Assembly (NCBI GenBank): GCA_947570215.1
Contig: CANOTO010000001.1
Coordinates: forward strand, 1-64,000
DNA length: 64,000 nt
Direction of reading: 5' to 3'
Origin: an uncultured Clostridia bacterium
GTDB taxonomy: Bacteria; Bacillota; Clostridia; Christensenellales; CAG-314
The notes beneath the pieces are model-generated. The model searched no databases. It was not told the DNA's origin and saw only the letters and a list, made by a program, of their open reading frames with translations. Every line of letters begins with the position of its first letter. The stretch's first letter is position 1. Positions 25,721 through 34,769 of this stretch are shown here, piece by piece. Position numbers and translations under genes: made by a program.

Positions 25721-25978
25721 CTAATTTTCAAGCTGTACGGGAGAGGCTTTTTCCGCTATCGATATGTCGCCGCATACCATATCGGTATAAGTGCAGCTTA
25801 TACGATCGAAAAGATCGCTTTTGAGTTTTACGACAAACACGTTGTCATGTGCTTCGCTTACAACGCCTTGATAACGCTTTATTCTGTTGCGTCCGCGGTT
25901 AACCTTGACGTTAACGTCGCGTCCGACCAAACTTTCCACATAGCTTTTTGCAGAGTCGATAGTAACGGATTTTTTCAT
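25721..25978 (-). CDS. veg: Veg family protein
   Basis: 85-residue Veg/DUF1021 protein, a small beta-barrel-like protein linked in Bacillus to biofilm matrix gene expression and spore outgrowth. Family features are DVNVKVNRGRNRIKRYQGVV and FVVKL...ISCTYTDMV. The frame is open to 26065, but homology starts at the ATG at 25978. The Shine-Dalgarno is weak. It is just upstream of the DUF3794/LysM gene and ispE, as in related genomes. Confidence 0.88.
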   Translation of the reverse strand: MKKSVTIDSAKSYVESLVGRDVNVKVNRGRNRIKRYQGVVSEAHDNVFVVKLKSDLFDRISCTYTDMVCGDISIAEKASPVQLEN

Positions 25979-26052
25979 ATTACGATTATTGACAAAATAA
26001 CCGTTCACCATACTGCAAAAGCCGTAAGCACAAAGTATTATACATATAAAAA

Positions 26053-26082
26053 GCGTTCGAAACAAATAAACGCTTCGAACGC
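26053..26082 (-). terminator. Terminator after zinc-ribbon acidic protein gene
   Basis: GCGTTCGAA and TTCGAACGC form a 9-bp stem with T5 following on the minus strand, between the genes ending at 26156 and starting at 25978. Confidence 0.7.
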
Positions 26083-26155
26083 ATAATATAAACTATGAAT
26101 ATATAATATTGCAAACGCTTGAAATACACGTAGCTATCGCAAACAAAACGCGCTA

Positions 26156-26647
26156 TTACAAGTCGTCGTCAAAGTCGTCGATATCTTCGTCGTCTTCGTC
26201 CAAATCGTCGTCGAAGTCGCTTACGATATCGTCGGGATAGTCGTCAAGGTCGATATCCATATTTTCTTCGTCTTCAAACTCTTCTTCTTCGTCTTCGTCG
26301 CCGAATTCTTTGTCCAATTCGTCAAGCGGAATGTCGCCGTCCTCGTCGCCGTCCTTGGTATCGTCGTCGTCCAAATATTCTCGCCAATCGTCAGAATCTT
26401 CGTCGATGTCGTCTTCGCGACTTTCCTGCGCCAAGCAGTTTTCGCACATATCTTCGTCAAGACCGATATAAGCCGTCTTACATATCGGACACAGTTTAAG
26501 AGGTTCTTCGTCGTCTATAATATCGTCTAACAATACTAAATCCGTTTCAAGTCCCAATTCCGCCTTGCAGATATCGCACATTTCTTCCGTATCGGGAATA
26601 TAATTAAGCTCGCAACGCGGACACTTTATATATTTGATTTTACCCAT
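26156..26647 (-). CDS. Double zinc-ribbon protein with long polyacidic tail
   Basis: 163 residues, not recognised as a named family. Four CxxC pairs (CPRC, CDIC, CPIC, CENC) in the first 75 residues form two probable zinc ribbons. From about residue 78 to the end the chain is almost entirely Asp and Glu. An earlier TTG start is in frame, but the ATG at 26647 directly precedes the first ribbon and is preferred. The acidic tail could mimic nucleic acid or bind basic proteins such as RNA polymerase or ribosome components. This is inference only. Confidence 0.75.
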   Translation of the reverse strand: MGKIKYIKCPRCELNYIPDTEEMCDICKAELGLETDLVLLDDIIDDEEPLKLCPICKTAYIGLDEDMCENCLAQESREDDIDEDSDDWREYLDDDDTKDGDEDGDIPLDELDKEFGDEDEEEEFEDEENMDIDLDDYPDDIVSDFDDDLDEDDEDIDDFDDDL

Positions 26648-26885
26648 ACAAATCACCGTACGCCCTACTTTTTTTGCCAAATACCACGTCGCAACAAATA
26701 AAGCCGTAACGGATACTATATATTAGCGGGAATAATTTACCATTATTCTATCAAAATGTAAACTGTTTTTAGCAATATTTTAATTAAAATTTTTTCTTGA
26801 CAGTATTGGTAACGTACCCGCTCGTTTTCGGCATTGCCGCAGCGTTGGTTACAATAGTATTTCCACTTGCGGCAAATTTATTCGA

Positions 26886-27245
26886 TTATTTTTCGCAAGA
26901 CGGTTCGTCGGAATCTGCAGAGGACGAAGTTTGTCCTTCTGCTGACGATTGCTCGCGGTTGTCAAGAGTGTTTTGTTGCTTTTTCTTCGCCATATGTTCC
27001 TTAGTAAGTTTAACGATATGCACTACTATTAAAGCTCCGTTCATAACGCTTGTGGCGTATGCGGGCAATATTATGCCGTAAACTACGAATATCGCAGCAC
27101 CCACAATATTGATAATGCGCGTTTTACGCTCGTTAGAAAATAAAAAAGAAATCAGAACAAAGGCGGACGCAAGAATTCCCACCCCTTCCTTAATCCAGTA
27201 CACTGCCGTGTCGGACAAGGCAAAAGCCGTTAAATCAGTAAACAT
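26886..27245 (-). CDS. Small membrane protein, YgjV/PQ-loop-like
   Basis: 119 residues with three membrane segments in the first 80 (IKEGVGILASAFVLISFLF, IINIVGAAIFVVYGIIL and MNGALIVVHIVKL), then a hydrophilic Ser/Glu-rich tail. The pattern R-T-R-I-x-N-x-V-G-A followed by Y-G and N-G-A-L resembles YgjV-type inner membrane proteins and half-transporters with a PQ-loop-like fold. Substrate unknown. It lies 10 bp downstream of a GNAT gene on the same strand and is probably cotranscribed with it. Confidence 0.65.
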   Translation of the reverse strand: MFTDLTAFALSDTAVYWIKEGVGILASAFVLISFLFSNERKTRIINIVGAAIFVVYGIILPAYATSVMNGALIVVHIVKLTKEHMAKKKQQNTLDNREQSSAEGQTSSSADSDEPSCEK

Positions 27246-27255
27246 AAATTTCTCC

Positions 27256-27999
27256 TTAGTTTGTATTTGGGGGCGAGAATAAATCTATCTCGAAATAATC
27301 TGCGGGGCAAACTTGTACCAAGTTGTATTTTCCCGCCAAATTGCGACTGGCTGAGTTATCTGTAACAATATACGCGTAGGGGATATTTCCGCTTGCTATT
27401 ACCTTATTGGTAAGATCCGTCATAACTTCCAAGGCGTAGCCCTGCTTGCGGTATTCCGGCAAAGTGTACAGCATACCCAGGCTGCCTTCCATATGCAGCA
27501 AGCACCAGCATACGGGCTTGCCGTCAACGTATGCTGCCGACGACGGATGAACGGATAAGCACGCGCGTATTTCTTTTTCCGAAGCGTGATAAAACGTTCC
27601 GTCGGATATTTGACGTGAGTACGCGCCGTCCATTGGGCGAAGATCGCGGCTGCATTTGTGCGGAAGCGGCTGTCCGTTCCAAATATACAGGCAGCAGTTA
27701 GTTTCCCAATTAAAGGCGTATTTAGTCCGCAAATACTCCGTAACAAAATGTGGCGCGGCGCAAAACTCTACTGTTTTGCCGCCCAACATTGTCACGATTG
27801 CGTCGATAAAGTCCTTACTCTCTGTATACATGCATACGTGAACAGCGCCGCAATCGTCTATGCACACCGTTGCGTAGTCGCAGCCGTCGCAGTACACGGC
27901 GACGTTATCGAAATATTTGCAATAGCCTTCCATAATAAGAGTTTGCGGAATACTGCGAAAAATTTGAAGCAACTCGGAAGTTACGGATATCTTTTTCAT
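27256..27999 (-). CDS. GNAT family N-acetyltransferase
   Basis: 247 residues. The C-terminal part has the acetyl-CoA site of FR47-like GNAT enzymes (LGMLYTLPEYRKQGYALEVM, then NSASRNLAGKYNLV). The N-terminal 120 residues are a separate cysteine-rich alpha/beta region. The acceptor is unknown. The frame extends further upstream, but the ATG at 27999 lies 10 nt after a TATACT box without a Shine-Dalgarno, so a leaderless mRNA is likely. Confidence 0.8.
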   Translation of the reverse strand: MKKISVTSELLQIFRSIPQTLIMEGYCKYFDNVAVYCDGCDYATVCIDDCGAVHVCMYTESKDFIDAIVTMLGGKTVEFCAAPHFVTEYLRTKYAFNWETNCCLYIWNGQPLPHKCSRDLRPMDGAYSRQISDGTFYHASEKEIRACLSVHPSSAAYVDGKPVCWCLLHMEGSLGMLYTLPEYRKQGYALEVMTDLTNKVIASGNIPYAYIVTDNSASRNLAGKYNLVQVCPADYFEIDLFSPPNTN

Positions 28000-28009
28000 A
28001 GCCTGCGAT

Positions 28010-28038
28010 AGTATAACACAACGGGCAAAGTTTTTCAA
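28010..28038 (-). promoter_or_regulatory. Near-leaderless promoter of the GNAT gene
   Basis: TTGAAA (28033-28038), 17-bp spacer, TATACT (28010-28015), 10 nt before the ATG. Confidence 0.7.
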
Positions 28039-28194
28039 TAAGTTTTACCTAAATTTTCAGCGGAATTTTGCGCAAATTCGCAAAGACAATATCTGCATCC
28101 TTACCCGTTTATCGTACGGCGTTCGTACTCGGCAAGCCGAAGCTACGCTTGCCCAACAATGAAAAAATATAGCCGTAGTTTACAGACGTACGCA

Positions 28195-28223
28195 TTGACA
28201 CAAGCGGTTAGTAATGATAAAAT
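28195..28223 (+). promoter_or_regulatory. udk promoter
   Basis: TTGACA (28195-28200), 17-bp spacer, TAAAAT (28218-28223), giving a short leader that includes AAGGAG before the ATG at 28249. Confidence 0.75.
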
Positions 28224-28248
28224 ATTGTGGAATACAAGGAGATTGCAA

Positions 28249-28875
28249 ATGAATATCGTAATAGGTATCGCAGGCGGAACGGGAAGCGGCAAAACCACCA
28301 TTGCGCATAAGGTTTATCAGGCTTTCCGCGACGACGCGGTTATACTGTCCCACGACTACTACTACAAGGCTCACGAAGAAATGCCATTCGAAGAACGCGT
28401 CAAGCTCAATTACGATCACCCCGATTCGTTAGATACCGACTTGCTCGTTCAGCACGTAAAAATGCTTAAAGAAGGCGTTGGCATAAAACACCCCACCTAC
28501 GACTTCGTATCGCATAGCCGCGGACAGTGGGAAGAAATGAATCCCGCCAAAATAATAATTGTGGAAGGCATACTGATATTTACCAGCAAAGAGCTGTGCG
28601 ACTTGTGCGACGTAAAGTTATTTGTCGATACCGACGCAGACGTGCGTTTTATAAGACGGCTTAGACGCGACGTAGAAAACCGAGGCAGAAGTATGGACTC
28701 GGTAATTACCCAATACCTGCACACGGTCAAGCCTATGCACGAGCAATTTGTCGAGCCAAGCAAAGCGAAAGCCGACCTAATCGTCCCAGAAGGCGGACAC
28801 AACGTTATAGCCATATCTATGATTGTAGACGGCATACGCAAAAAGCTGTCCCAAGGAGAGCAAAATGAAACTTAA
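28249..28875 (+). CDS. udk: Uridine kinase
   Basis: 208-residue nucleoside kinase of the pyrimidine salvage pathway that phosphorylates uridine and cytidine. The P-loop is GGTGSGKTT (residues 9-17). The segment SHDYYYKA and the lid region RFIRRLRRDVENRGR are typical. A longer frame begins at 28159, but the ATG at 28249 has AAGGAG and directly starts the nucleotide-binding strand. Its end overlaps the next gene by 11 bp. Confidence 0.94.
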   Translation: MNIVIGIAGGTGSGKTTIAHKVYQAFRDDAVILSHDYYYKAHEEMPFEERVKLNYDHPDSLDTDLLVQHVKMLKEGVGIKHPTYDFVSHSRGQWEEMNPAKIIIVEGILIFTSKELCDLCDVKLFVDTDADVRFIRRLRRDVENRGRSMDSVITQYLHTVKPMHEQFVEPSKAKADLIVPEGGHNVIAISMIVDGIRKKLSQGEQNET

Positions 28876-29662
28876 TCTGCCTAACGTTACAAACGCGCGC
28901 GACCTTGGCGGAATGATAACGAAATACGGCATTGTAAAACAAAACAAGCTGCTTCGCTCGGGAGTATTAAACCGTCTCGAACCGTCGGACATAGACTGTC
29001 TAAGCAAGCGCGGACTGCAGCGAGTAATAGACCTGCGCACCGAAACGGAAATAGCAAACGCTCCAGACGTGCCGATGTACGGAGTAGAACACATCAATAT
29101 CTCCATTGTGCGCGCCGTTACCTTCGGCATAAGCTTCGAAGCATTGGACGGTCCGACGCTTGCGGAAAGACTGCAATCGGGTTGGAACAGAATGGCGCAA
29201 AAAAACGAAAACTACCACGACCACATGGAAACAATCTACCGCCGTTACGTCTACGACGACCATTGCCGAGCGGGATACGGACGTTTTCTCAAAGAGCTGG
29301 CTAACAAGCCGGTAAACGGCGCGACATTGTGGCACTGCACTATGGGCAAGGATCGCTGCGGAACCTGCGCGCTGCTGTTGGAATATTGCTTGGGCGCAGA
29401 AAAACAAACCATGTACGACGACTTTATCGAATCCAACGTACAAACTCGTGAGAATACAAACAGTCTGCTAAACAAAGTAAAACCGTACGTTTCTAACGAC
29501 AAAATGGACGTTGTGGAAGAAATGCTAATCGTTCAGCCGTACTATTTGGACGCGTACTTCGACGAGATAGCCAAACGCTATCAAAACTTGGACGGATTTG
29601 TCAAAGCGTGCGGCGTAACGCAGGAAGAAATAGAAAAACTGAGAAAAAATTACTTGGAATAA
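28865..29662 (+). CDS. Tyrosine-protein phosphatase (Y_phosphatase3 type)
   Basis: 265-residue dual-specificity-like phosphatase. The catalytic loop HCTMGKDRCG near residue 157 fits the HCxxGKDRxG signature, and the opening NARDLGG and LLRSG segments are standard for the family. Members act on phosphotyrosine or on phosphoinositide-like substrates, so the physiological target is uncertain. It starts inside udk with a good Shine-Dalgarno (AAGGAG), so the two genes form an operon ending in a strong terminator. Confidence 0.88.
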   Translation: MKLNLPNVTNARDLGGMITKYGIVKQNKLLRSGVLNRLEPSDIDCLSKRGLQRVIDLRTETEIANAPDVPMYGVEHINISIVRAVTFGISFEALDGPTLAERLQSGWNRMAQKNENYHDHMETIYRRYVYDDHCRAGYGRFLKELANKPVNGATLWHCTMGKDRCGTCALLLEYCLGAEKQTMYDDFIESNVQTRENTNSLLNKVKPYVSNDKMDVVEEMLIVQPYYLDAYFDEIAKRYQNLDGFVKACGVTQEEIEKLRKNYLE

Positions 29663-29665
29663 CTT

Positions 29666-29689
29666 AAACGCCCGCGCATACGCGGGCGT
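29666..29689 (+). terminator. udk operon terminator
   Basis: AACGCCCGCG and CGCGGGCGTT form a 10-bp GC-rich stem followed by T-rich sequence. Confidence 0.85.
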
Positions 29690-29737
29690 TATTTATTGCA
29701 ACAAAATAAAATACCGCTTGGCTTCCAAAGCGAACAA

Positions 29738-30961
29738 TTAGCGTTTGAACGGCAGCAGGTCTTCTTCGCTGAACAGCTTGTCCGAAAGTAAGTCGTTATT
29801 CAATATGCTTGCACGCATTATGGCGTTGAAGCCGAACTTCTTGCGTATTCGGTCAATGGAATATTCCAACTGTTCTTCCTTGTCGTCCGCCTTGTCGAAT
29901 ATAGACGCTTGCGAGCCTAAATATACTTCGTACAATCCCGCAACCGAAACAGTAAGCGAACGCAAGGGTTTACCCATGTTTCCGTGCCATATATCGCGCA
30001 GCAGCTCCGCAGCCGCGCGGTATATGTCGTCGCAGACGTTGGTGGCGTTTATTTTACGCTGCTTGCCCGAGTGCGTAAGGTCGTTATGCCTTATATACAA
30101 ATGAACGACTTCGCCCACATAGCCGTAGCGGCGCAGCCGCGTGGCGACCATATCCGAAAGATAAAATATTACCTTGTCCGCGTCGTCGTACGTTACCATA
30201 TCCCTAAGCGTGGTTGTTCCGTGACTTACGCTCTTTATTTCCCGTTCGCTTGAAACCTCGCGAACTTCTTCTTCGTCTTCGCCGCGAGCGGCAAGGTACA
30301 TACGTTCCCCCACTACGCCGAAGCGTTTTTTTAACGCAAGAACGTTGGCGTTAGCCAATTGTCCAAGCGTAAATATGCCCATATCGTTAAGCTTTGCAGA
30401 AGTATGCTTGCCTATTAACAGCATTTCGTTGACCGGCAGCCGCCATACTATTTGCTTGTAATTATCTCGGGAAATAACAGTAGTAGCGTCGGGTTTTTTT
30501 AGGTCGCTGCCTAATTTTGCAAACGTCTTGGTAAAGGATACCCCTACCGATATGGTCAAGCCCGTTTCACGCTTAACGTCCGCGCGTATTTTTTCCGCTA
30601 TTGCAAAAGGCGAGCCGAATATCCCGCTGTGAGTAACGTCCAACCAACACTCGTCTAAGCCGAAGCCTTCCACCTTGTCGGTATAACGTTCGTAAACGGC
30701 TCTTACGCGTTTGGAAAAATGTACGTAATACTCGAAATGCGGCGGCACGCAGATGAGCTCGGGACATTTGAGTTTGGCTTGCCATATCGGCTCGCCCGTC
30801 AATACGCCCATCTTCTTAGCGGCGGTATTCTTGGCAAGAATAACACCGCTGCGCGCCTTGGGGTTGCCCGAAACGGCGACGAATTTTCCTTGAAGCTCGG
30901 GATTCAGCGTCTGCTCCACCGAAGCGTAAAAATTATTGAGATCGCAGTGCAGAATATCCAT
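29738..30961 (-). CDS. dinB: DNA polymerase IV (Y-family)
   Basis: 407-residue translesion polymerase. Catalytic residues are visible in DLNNFYASVEQ (first Asp) and in the palm motif GLDECWLD (Asp-Glu). Helix-hairpin-helix and little-finger regions follow. The palm motif is a variant of the usual S-x-DE-(A/V)-(Y/F)-LD. The ATG lies only 6 nt after a TAAAAT -10 box and lacks a Shine-Dalgarno, so the mRNA is predicted to be leaderless. A LexA-like site occupies the promoter spacer, which fits SOS control. Confidence 0.93.
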   Translation of the reverse strand: MDILHCDLNNFYASVEQTLNPELQGKFVAVSGNPKARSGVILAKNTAAKKMGVLTGEPIWQAKLKCPELICVPPHFEYYVHFSKRVRAVYERYTDKVEGFGLDECWLDVTHSGIFGSPFAIAEKIRADVKRETGLTISVGVSFTKTFAKLGSDLKKPDATTVISRDNYKQIVWRLPVNEMLLIGKHTSAKLNDMGIFTLGQLANANVLALKKRFGVVGERMYLAARGEDEEEVREVSSEREIKSVSHGTTTLRDMVTYDDADKVIFYLSDMVATRLRRYGYVGEVVHLYIRHNDLTHSGKQRKINATNVCDDIYRAAAELLRDIWHGNMGKPLRSLTVSVAGLYEVYLGSQASIFDKADDKEEQLEYSIDRIRKKFGFNAIMRASILNNDLLSDKLFSEEDLLPFKR

Positions 30962-30967
30962 AACAAT

Positions 30968-30996
30968 ATTTTAGAATATTTGTTCTATATTGTCAA
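30968..30996 (-). promoter_or_regulatory. dinB promoter with embedded LexA-like box
   Basis: TTGACA (30991-30996), 17-bp spacer, TAAAAT (30968-30973). The spacer begins with GAATATTTGTTC on the plus strand (30974-30985), one mismatch from the Firmicute core GAAC-N4-GTTC. The -10 box ends 6 nt before the ATG. Confidence 0.65.
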
Positions 30997-31014
30997 CGGT
31001 TTGAACAAAAAAAA

Positions 31015-31043
31015 GCCTTACCGAATACAATATTCGGTAAGGC
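31015..31043 (-). terminator. degV terminator
   Basis: GCCTTACCGAATA and TATTCGGTAAGGC form a perfect 13-bp stem with a 3-nt loop, followed by T8 on the minus strand. Confidence 0.88.
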
Positions 31044-31117
31044 GACGGTTATAGGCGTCTAAAACAATAATTATATCAAGCGGATACTAACGCGCTTCCA
31101 AACATTGGAATCGAATA

Positions 31118-31945
31118 TTACTGCTTGGAAACGAAAATGTAGCCGAAAGCGTTAGGTCCCCAATGACAGGCTATTACGGGGCAAAGATTGTCGTATTCGG
31201 ACATTAACGGCTTATAGCGTTCGTCTGTCATTTCGATAAGCTTGGTAAGGTTATCGGAATTGTACGTATAGGAAGCTATAATCGGATAAGACTCGTCGCA
31301 GTTCCACTTTTTAAGCGTATCGGCGCACTCGCGCATTGCCATTTTAAGTCCTATCTTCTTGGTTGCAACCTTTACCGTGCCGTTGGTAATGGTAATAAGC
31401 GGCTTTAAGTTTAGAATACTGCCGAACAGCCATTCTTTCTTGGAAAGCCGTCCGCCTTTTAACAGATAATCCAACGTCTCGGGTATGGCTATTATACATA
31501 TACGCGGAATAAGCGCGTTAATGCGAGCAATAATCTCGTCAACGGGCAAATCGCGGCAGCGGTTTATCTCCTCCACTATAAGACGCAGTCCGCCGACAGC
31601 GGATAACGAATCTATAACGCGCACTGCGCTTACGCCTTCGAATAATTTATATATAGCGTTGTACGTTCCCGAAATTTTAGAAGATATAGTAACGATTATT
31701 ACGTCGTCTCCGTCATTAACATAGCCGTTAACCTTGGCTTCCAATTCATCCAAGTAGGGAAGGGACGTTTGCGGAAAAATACTTTTGCCGATTAGCATTT
31801 CATAAAATTCGTCGATCGTTTCGTCCAAACCGTCGCGATATTCCGTTTCCCCCATCAAGTATCTAAGGGGGATAATCTCTACGTTTAATTTGTCCTGTTC
31901 GGACATTTTGATACTGCTGCCAGAATCCACCAATACTCTAAGCAT
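31118..31945 (-). CDS. DegV family fatty-acid-binding protein
   Basis: 275 residues. DegV/FakB proteins bind a fatty acid and present it to the kinase FakA for phosphorylation and entry into phospholipid synthesis. The motif SSKISGTYNA and the C-terminal ACHWGPNAFGY region, which holds the ligand head-group residues, are present. The N-terminal VDSGSSI replaces the more usual TDS-x-x-D. plsX, another phospholipid-precursor gene, lies close by. The Shine-Dalgarno is AAGGAG. Confidence 0.88.
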   Translation of the reverse strand: MLRVLVDSGSSIKMSEQDKLNVEIIPLRYLMGETEYRDGLDETIDEFYEMLIGKSIFPQTSLPYLDELEAKVNGYVNDGDDVIIVTISSKISGTYNAIYKLFEGVSAVRVIDSLSAVGGLRLIVEEINRCRDLPVDEIIARINALIPRICIIAIPETLDYLLKGGRLSKKEWLFGSILNLKPLITITNGTVKVATKKIGLKMAMRECADTLKKWNCDESYPIIASYTYNSDNLTKLIEMTDERYKPLMSEYDNLCPVIACHWGPNAFGYIFVSKQ

Positions 31946-32104
31946 TGCCGCTCCTTTTAATTCATTTTGAAAATGTTTAATCAGTTTAATTATATATTAC
32001 TATCCGTCGGTTAACTTTAACTGAAAAACAGTAAAAAATAAACATTATGGCGAAAAATTATTTTTTAACATTTATCAGCAAGCGAGCATATCCGAAAAGT
32101 GCGT

Positions 32105-33229
32105 TTACCGTATTTTTTTTATAAAGCAACGACGGCGTTTGTGCTGCGTGGTATCGAAATGCTTCCACAAGTTTTGTATAGGGCTGTTATGCTCCAACAT
32201 AAGATTGGTTTCGGCATAATCTATACCGTACTTTGTCATACGATTGCTGAATTCCGAAACCAAAGCCGTCGCTATGCCCTTATTCTTGTATTCGTCCAAA
32301 ACGCCGATAAGCGCCATATCCACAATAGACGGATTATTGATATCCGCAAGCAACCGAGTAAGACACGCGGGCGTAAGCCGTCCGCCTGACTTCTGCACCG
32401 CCTTAGCCATAGACGGGAATACCACGCCGAACGCCACTATTCTGTCGTTTTCGTCAACAATGGCCGCAATAAAGCGCAAATCTATTACCAGTTTGAAGTT
32501 ATTGAGCATCGCTCGTTTTACCTTGTCGGTAAAAGGTACGGTGCCGTATATCTTGTCGTAAGTTTCGTCCCAAATATGAAAAATCTGATCCACATATTTT
32601 TTCAGAAAATCGCCCGTGCTTTTGGCTTGAACAAAACTGAGCTTATACTTATCCATCATCTCACGGCTTATCCTGCCTATACGTTCGTCCACGCCGCCAC
32701 AGGGAATGCGCACCTTGCGCTCCAACCAATCTACGTCCTTGACGTAACCGCAGTTTTCTATTAAACGTTGGTAATAGTCGTAATTGTATTGCTCTTCGAA
32801 CGTCGCAAGTTGGTCGAAGCCTTCTATCAACAGCCCTTCGCGTTCGAGGTCGGAAAACCCGAGCGGACCTACCATTTCGTCGACGTTTTTGCTTTGCGCC
32901 CAGTCTTCCACAGCCTGAAACAACGCTGCGGCGACTTCCTGATTGTCTATCGCGTCGAAACGGGTAAAACGCGCGCGGCTTTGTCCCCATTTGGCGTTTG
33001 CGGCTTTCTGCAAAATACCAGATATGCGTCCGACCATAACGCCGTCCTTATACGCGTTGAAATACACGGCTTCAGCTTGATCGTAGTACATATAATTCTC
33101 GGAAAAAATTTGCTTTTCGTCGCCGTAAAGCGGCGGAACGAAATACGGGTTGTTTTTATATAATTTCAAAGGGAATTGCAAAAATTCTTTTTGTTGTTTT
33201 TTTGTTGTAACTTCGCGAATTTCTATCAA
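32105..33229 (-). CDS. Large GNAT-fold N-acetyltransferase-like protein
   Basis: 374 residues with a GNAT fold in two parts. The start, MIEIREVTTKKQQKEFLQFP and NPYFVPPL, is shared by a widespread group of uncharacterised GNAT proteins. The acetyl-CoA region is at the C terminus (LIGVLDEYKNKGIATALVSEF, then LEHNSPIQNLWKHF). The only plausible start is TTG at 33229, supported by AAAGGA 10 nt upstream. A promoter TTGACT-17-TATAAT (33271-33299) drives it. It is divergent from plsX. The substrate is unknown. Confidence 0.82.
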   Translation of the reverse strand: MIEIREVTTKKQQKEFLQFPLKLYKNNPYFVPPLYGDEKQIFSENYMYYDQAEAVYFNAYKDGVMVGRISGILQKAANAKWGQSRARFTRFDAIDNQEVAAALFQAVEDWAQSKNVDEMVGPLGFSDLEREGLLIEGFDQLATFEEQYNYDYYQRLIENCGYVKDVDWLERKVRIPCGGVDERIGRISREMMDKYKLSFVQAKSTGDFLKKYVDQIFHIWDETYDKIYGTVPFTDKVKRAMLNNFKLVIDLRFIAAIVDENDRIVAFGVVFPSMAKAVQKSGGRLTPACLTRLLADINNPSIVDMALIGVLDEYKNKGIATALVSEFSNRMTKYGIDYAETNLMLEHNSPIQNLWKHFDTTQHKRRRCFIKKIR

Positions 33230-33270
33230 TGTTTTTACGTCCTTTGTAGAGTTGCTTTATATCCGTAACA

Positions 33271-33299
33271 ATTATACTATTTAGCGTCAATAAAGTCAA
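33271..33299 (-). promoter_or_regulatory. Promoter of the large GNAT gene
   Basis: TTGACT (33294-33299), 17-bp spacer, TATAAT (33271-33276). Confidence 0.7.
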
Positions 33300-33378
33300 T
33301 GTTATACCGCTAAAAACGCAAGACAAACGGACTGCAAGCGGAAAAATCATTCCGCCTAACTGTCGTTATACCCTGTTG

Positions 33379-33407
33379 TTGACGGAAACGGACAATAATG
33401 ATATAAT
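33379..33407 (+). promoter_or_regulatory. plsX promoter
   Basis: TTGACG (33379-33384), 17-bp spacer, TATAAT (33402-33407). No FapR-type operator was recognised. Confidence 0.7.
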
Positions 33408-33445
33408 AAATACGATAATTTCCAATAATCATCAACGGAGTAAAA

Positions 33446-34483
33446 ATGTTAAAAATAATAGTAGACGCAATGGGCGGCGACAACAGCCCGTCGGTTAACG
33501 TAAAAGGAACGGTGAAAGCCGTCAACCAAATAAAAGACCTGCAAATAGTACTGGTAGGCGACGAAAGCAAGCTTGCCCCGTTGCTTGCGCAGGAAAAATA
33601 CGACGCGAGCCGTTTGGAAGTATTACACGCTTGCGAAGTTATAAGCTGTAACGACAAGCCCACCGAAGCGATAAAGACCAAGAAGGACAGCTCCATGAGC
33701 CGCTCCTTCGAGTTGCTGCGTACCGACCCCGAAGCTCGCGCGTTGGTAAGTCTCGGCTCTACCGGCGCGCTGCTTGCAGGAACGGTGCTGCGCGTAGGAC
33801 GAATAAGGGGAGTTAAACGCCCCGCATTTTGCCCTATTTTGCCCACTATGATTGCAGGCAAAATTGTAGGCATATGCGACAGCGGCGCAAACGTGGACTG
33901 CGACCCGGTATATCTACAACAGTTCGCCGTCATGGGAAGCCTTTATATGAACAAGGCATACGGCGTAAACGCTCCGCGCGTCGCGCTGCTTAACATAGGC
34001 GCGGAAGAAGAAAAGGGCGACGCCCTGCGCAAGGAAACGTATCAATTACTTAAAAACACCGACGGTATCAACTTTGTAGGCAATATGGAAGCGCGAGACC
34101 TACTCTCGGGCGACGTCGACCTTGTGGTATGCGACGGATTTAGCGGAAACGTACTGTTGAAGTCGACGGAAGGCGCGTGCTTGGGACTTATGCGGTTGTT
34201 AAAAGACAAAATGCTGTCGTCATTCAAGTCCAAGATGGGCGCGCTGCTTATAAAAGACAAAATGTACGAAGTAAAGGATATGATGGACTACAACAACTAC
34301 GGCGGCGCGGTACTGTTAGGTGCTGCAAAAACCGTAATTAAAGGACACGGCAGCAGCAAAGAAGAAGCCGTTTACCAGTGCATACGCCAAGCTTACAATA
34401 TGGAAGCGAACAACCTGTGTCAAGCGATCGCGCAGGAAATTGCCCAAGCGACCGCCGCCCCGCAATCGCCCGCAGCGGAATAG
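33446..34483 (+). CDS. plsX: Phosphate acyltransferase PlsX
   Basis: 345-residue enzyme that makes acyl-phosphate from acyl-ACP for the PlsY step of phosphatidic acid synthesis. The N-terminal DAMGGDNSP, the SLGSTGALLAG loop and the LLNIGAEEEKGD segment are diagnostic. The usual partner fabD or acpP gene does not follow; instead a strong terminator ends the unit, so the gene stands alone. Confidence 0.95.
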   Translation: MLKIIVDAMGGDNSPSVNVKGTVKAVNQIKDLQIVLVGDESKLAPLLAQEKYDASRLEVLHACEVISCNDKPTEAIKTKKDSSMSRSFELLRTDPEARALVSLGSTGALLAGTVLRVGRIRGVKRPAFCPILPTMIAGKIVGICDSGANVDCDPVYLQQFAVMGSLYMNKAYGVNAPRVALLNIGAEEEKGDALRKETYQLLKNTDGINFVGNMEARDLLSGDVDLVVCDGFSGNVLLKSTEGACLGLMRLLKDKMLSSFKSKMGALLIKDKMYEVKDMMDYNNYGGAVLLGAAKTVIKGHGSSKEEAVYQCIRQAYNMEANNLCQAIAQEIAQATAAPQSPAAE

Positions 34484-34513
34484 ATAAATTAAGATAACAA
34501 TATAAAAGTTTAC

Positions 34514-34549
34514 ATTTCCCCTTCACGGACACCGCCGTGAAGGGGAAAT
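34514..34549 (+). terminator. plsX terminator
   Basis: ATTTCCCCTTCACGG and CCGTGAAGGGGAAAT form a perfect 15-bp stem with a 6-nt loop. Confidence 0.88.
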
Positions 34550-34723
34550 TATTTAGAATTATATCTACAAAAAATCATTGTTCTACCGAACAACAGCCGT
34601 TCGATTATACTTTATCTTGTGCGTTCAGACGCGCAAATCAAACAAGACGATTATAACTATGCACAATTAAACATATGAACGCTTATAAAACGAAAACATT
34701 TTTTTCACCATTATAAAAAAAAA

Positions 34724-34754
34724 GGCGGTTTGCAACAGGATATTGCAAACCGCC
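34724..34754 (-). terminator. Terminator of the surface lipoprotein gene
   Basis: GGCGGTTTGCAA and TTGCAAACCGCC form a 12-bp stem, followed by T8 on the minus strand. Confidence 0.88.
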
Positions 34755-34769
34755 GTAAGTATTATAATA

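Noticed and set aside
26156..26400. Low-complexity repeat region
   Set aside because: The GTC/TCG-rich composition is explained by codons for the acidic tail of the zinc-ribbon protein, not by a DNA repeat.
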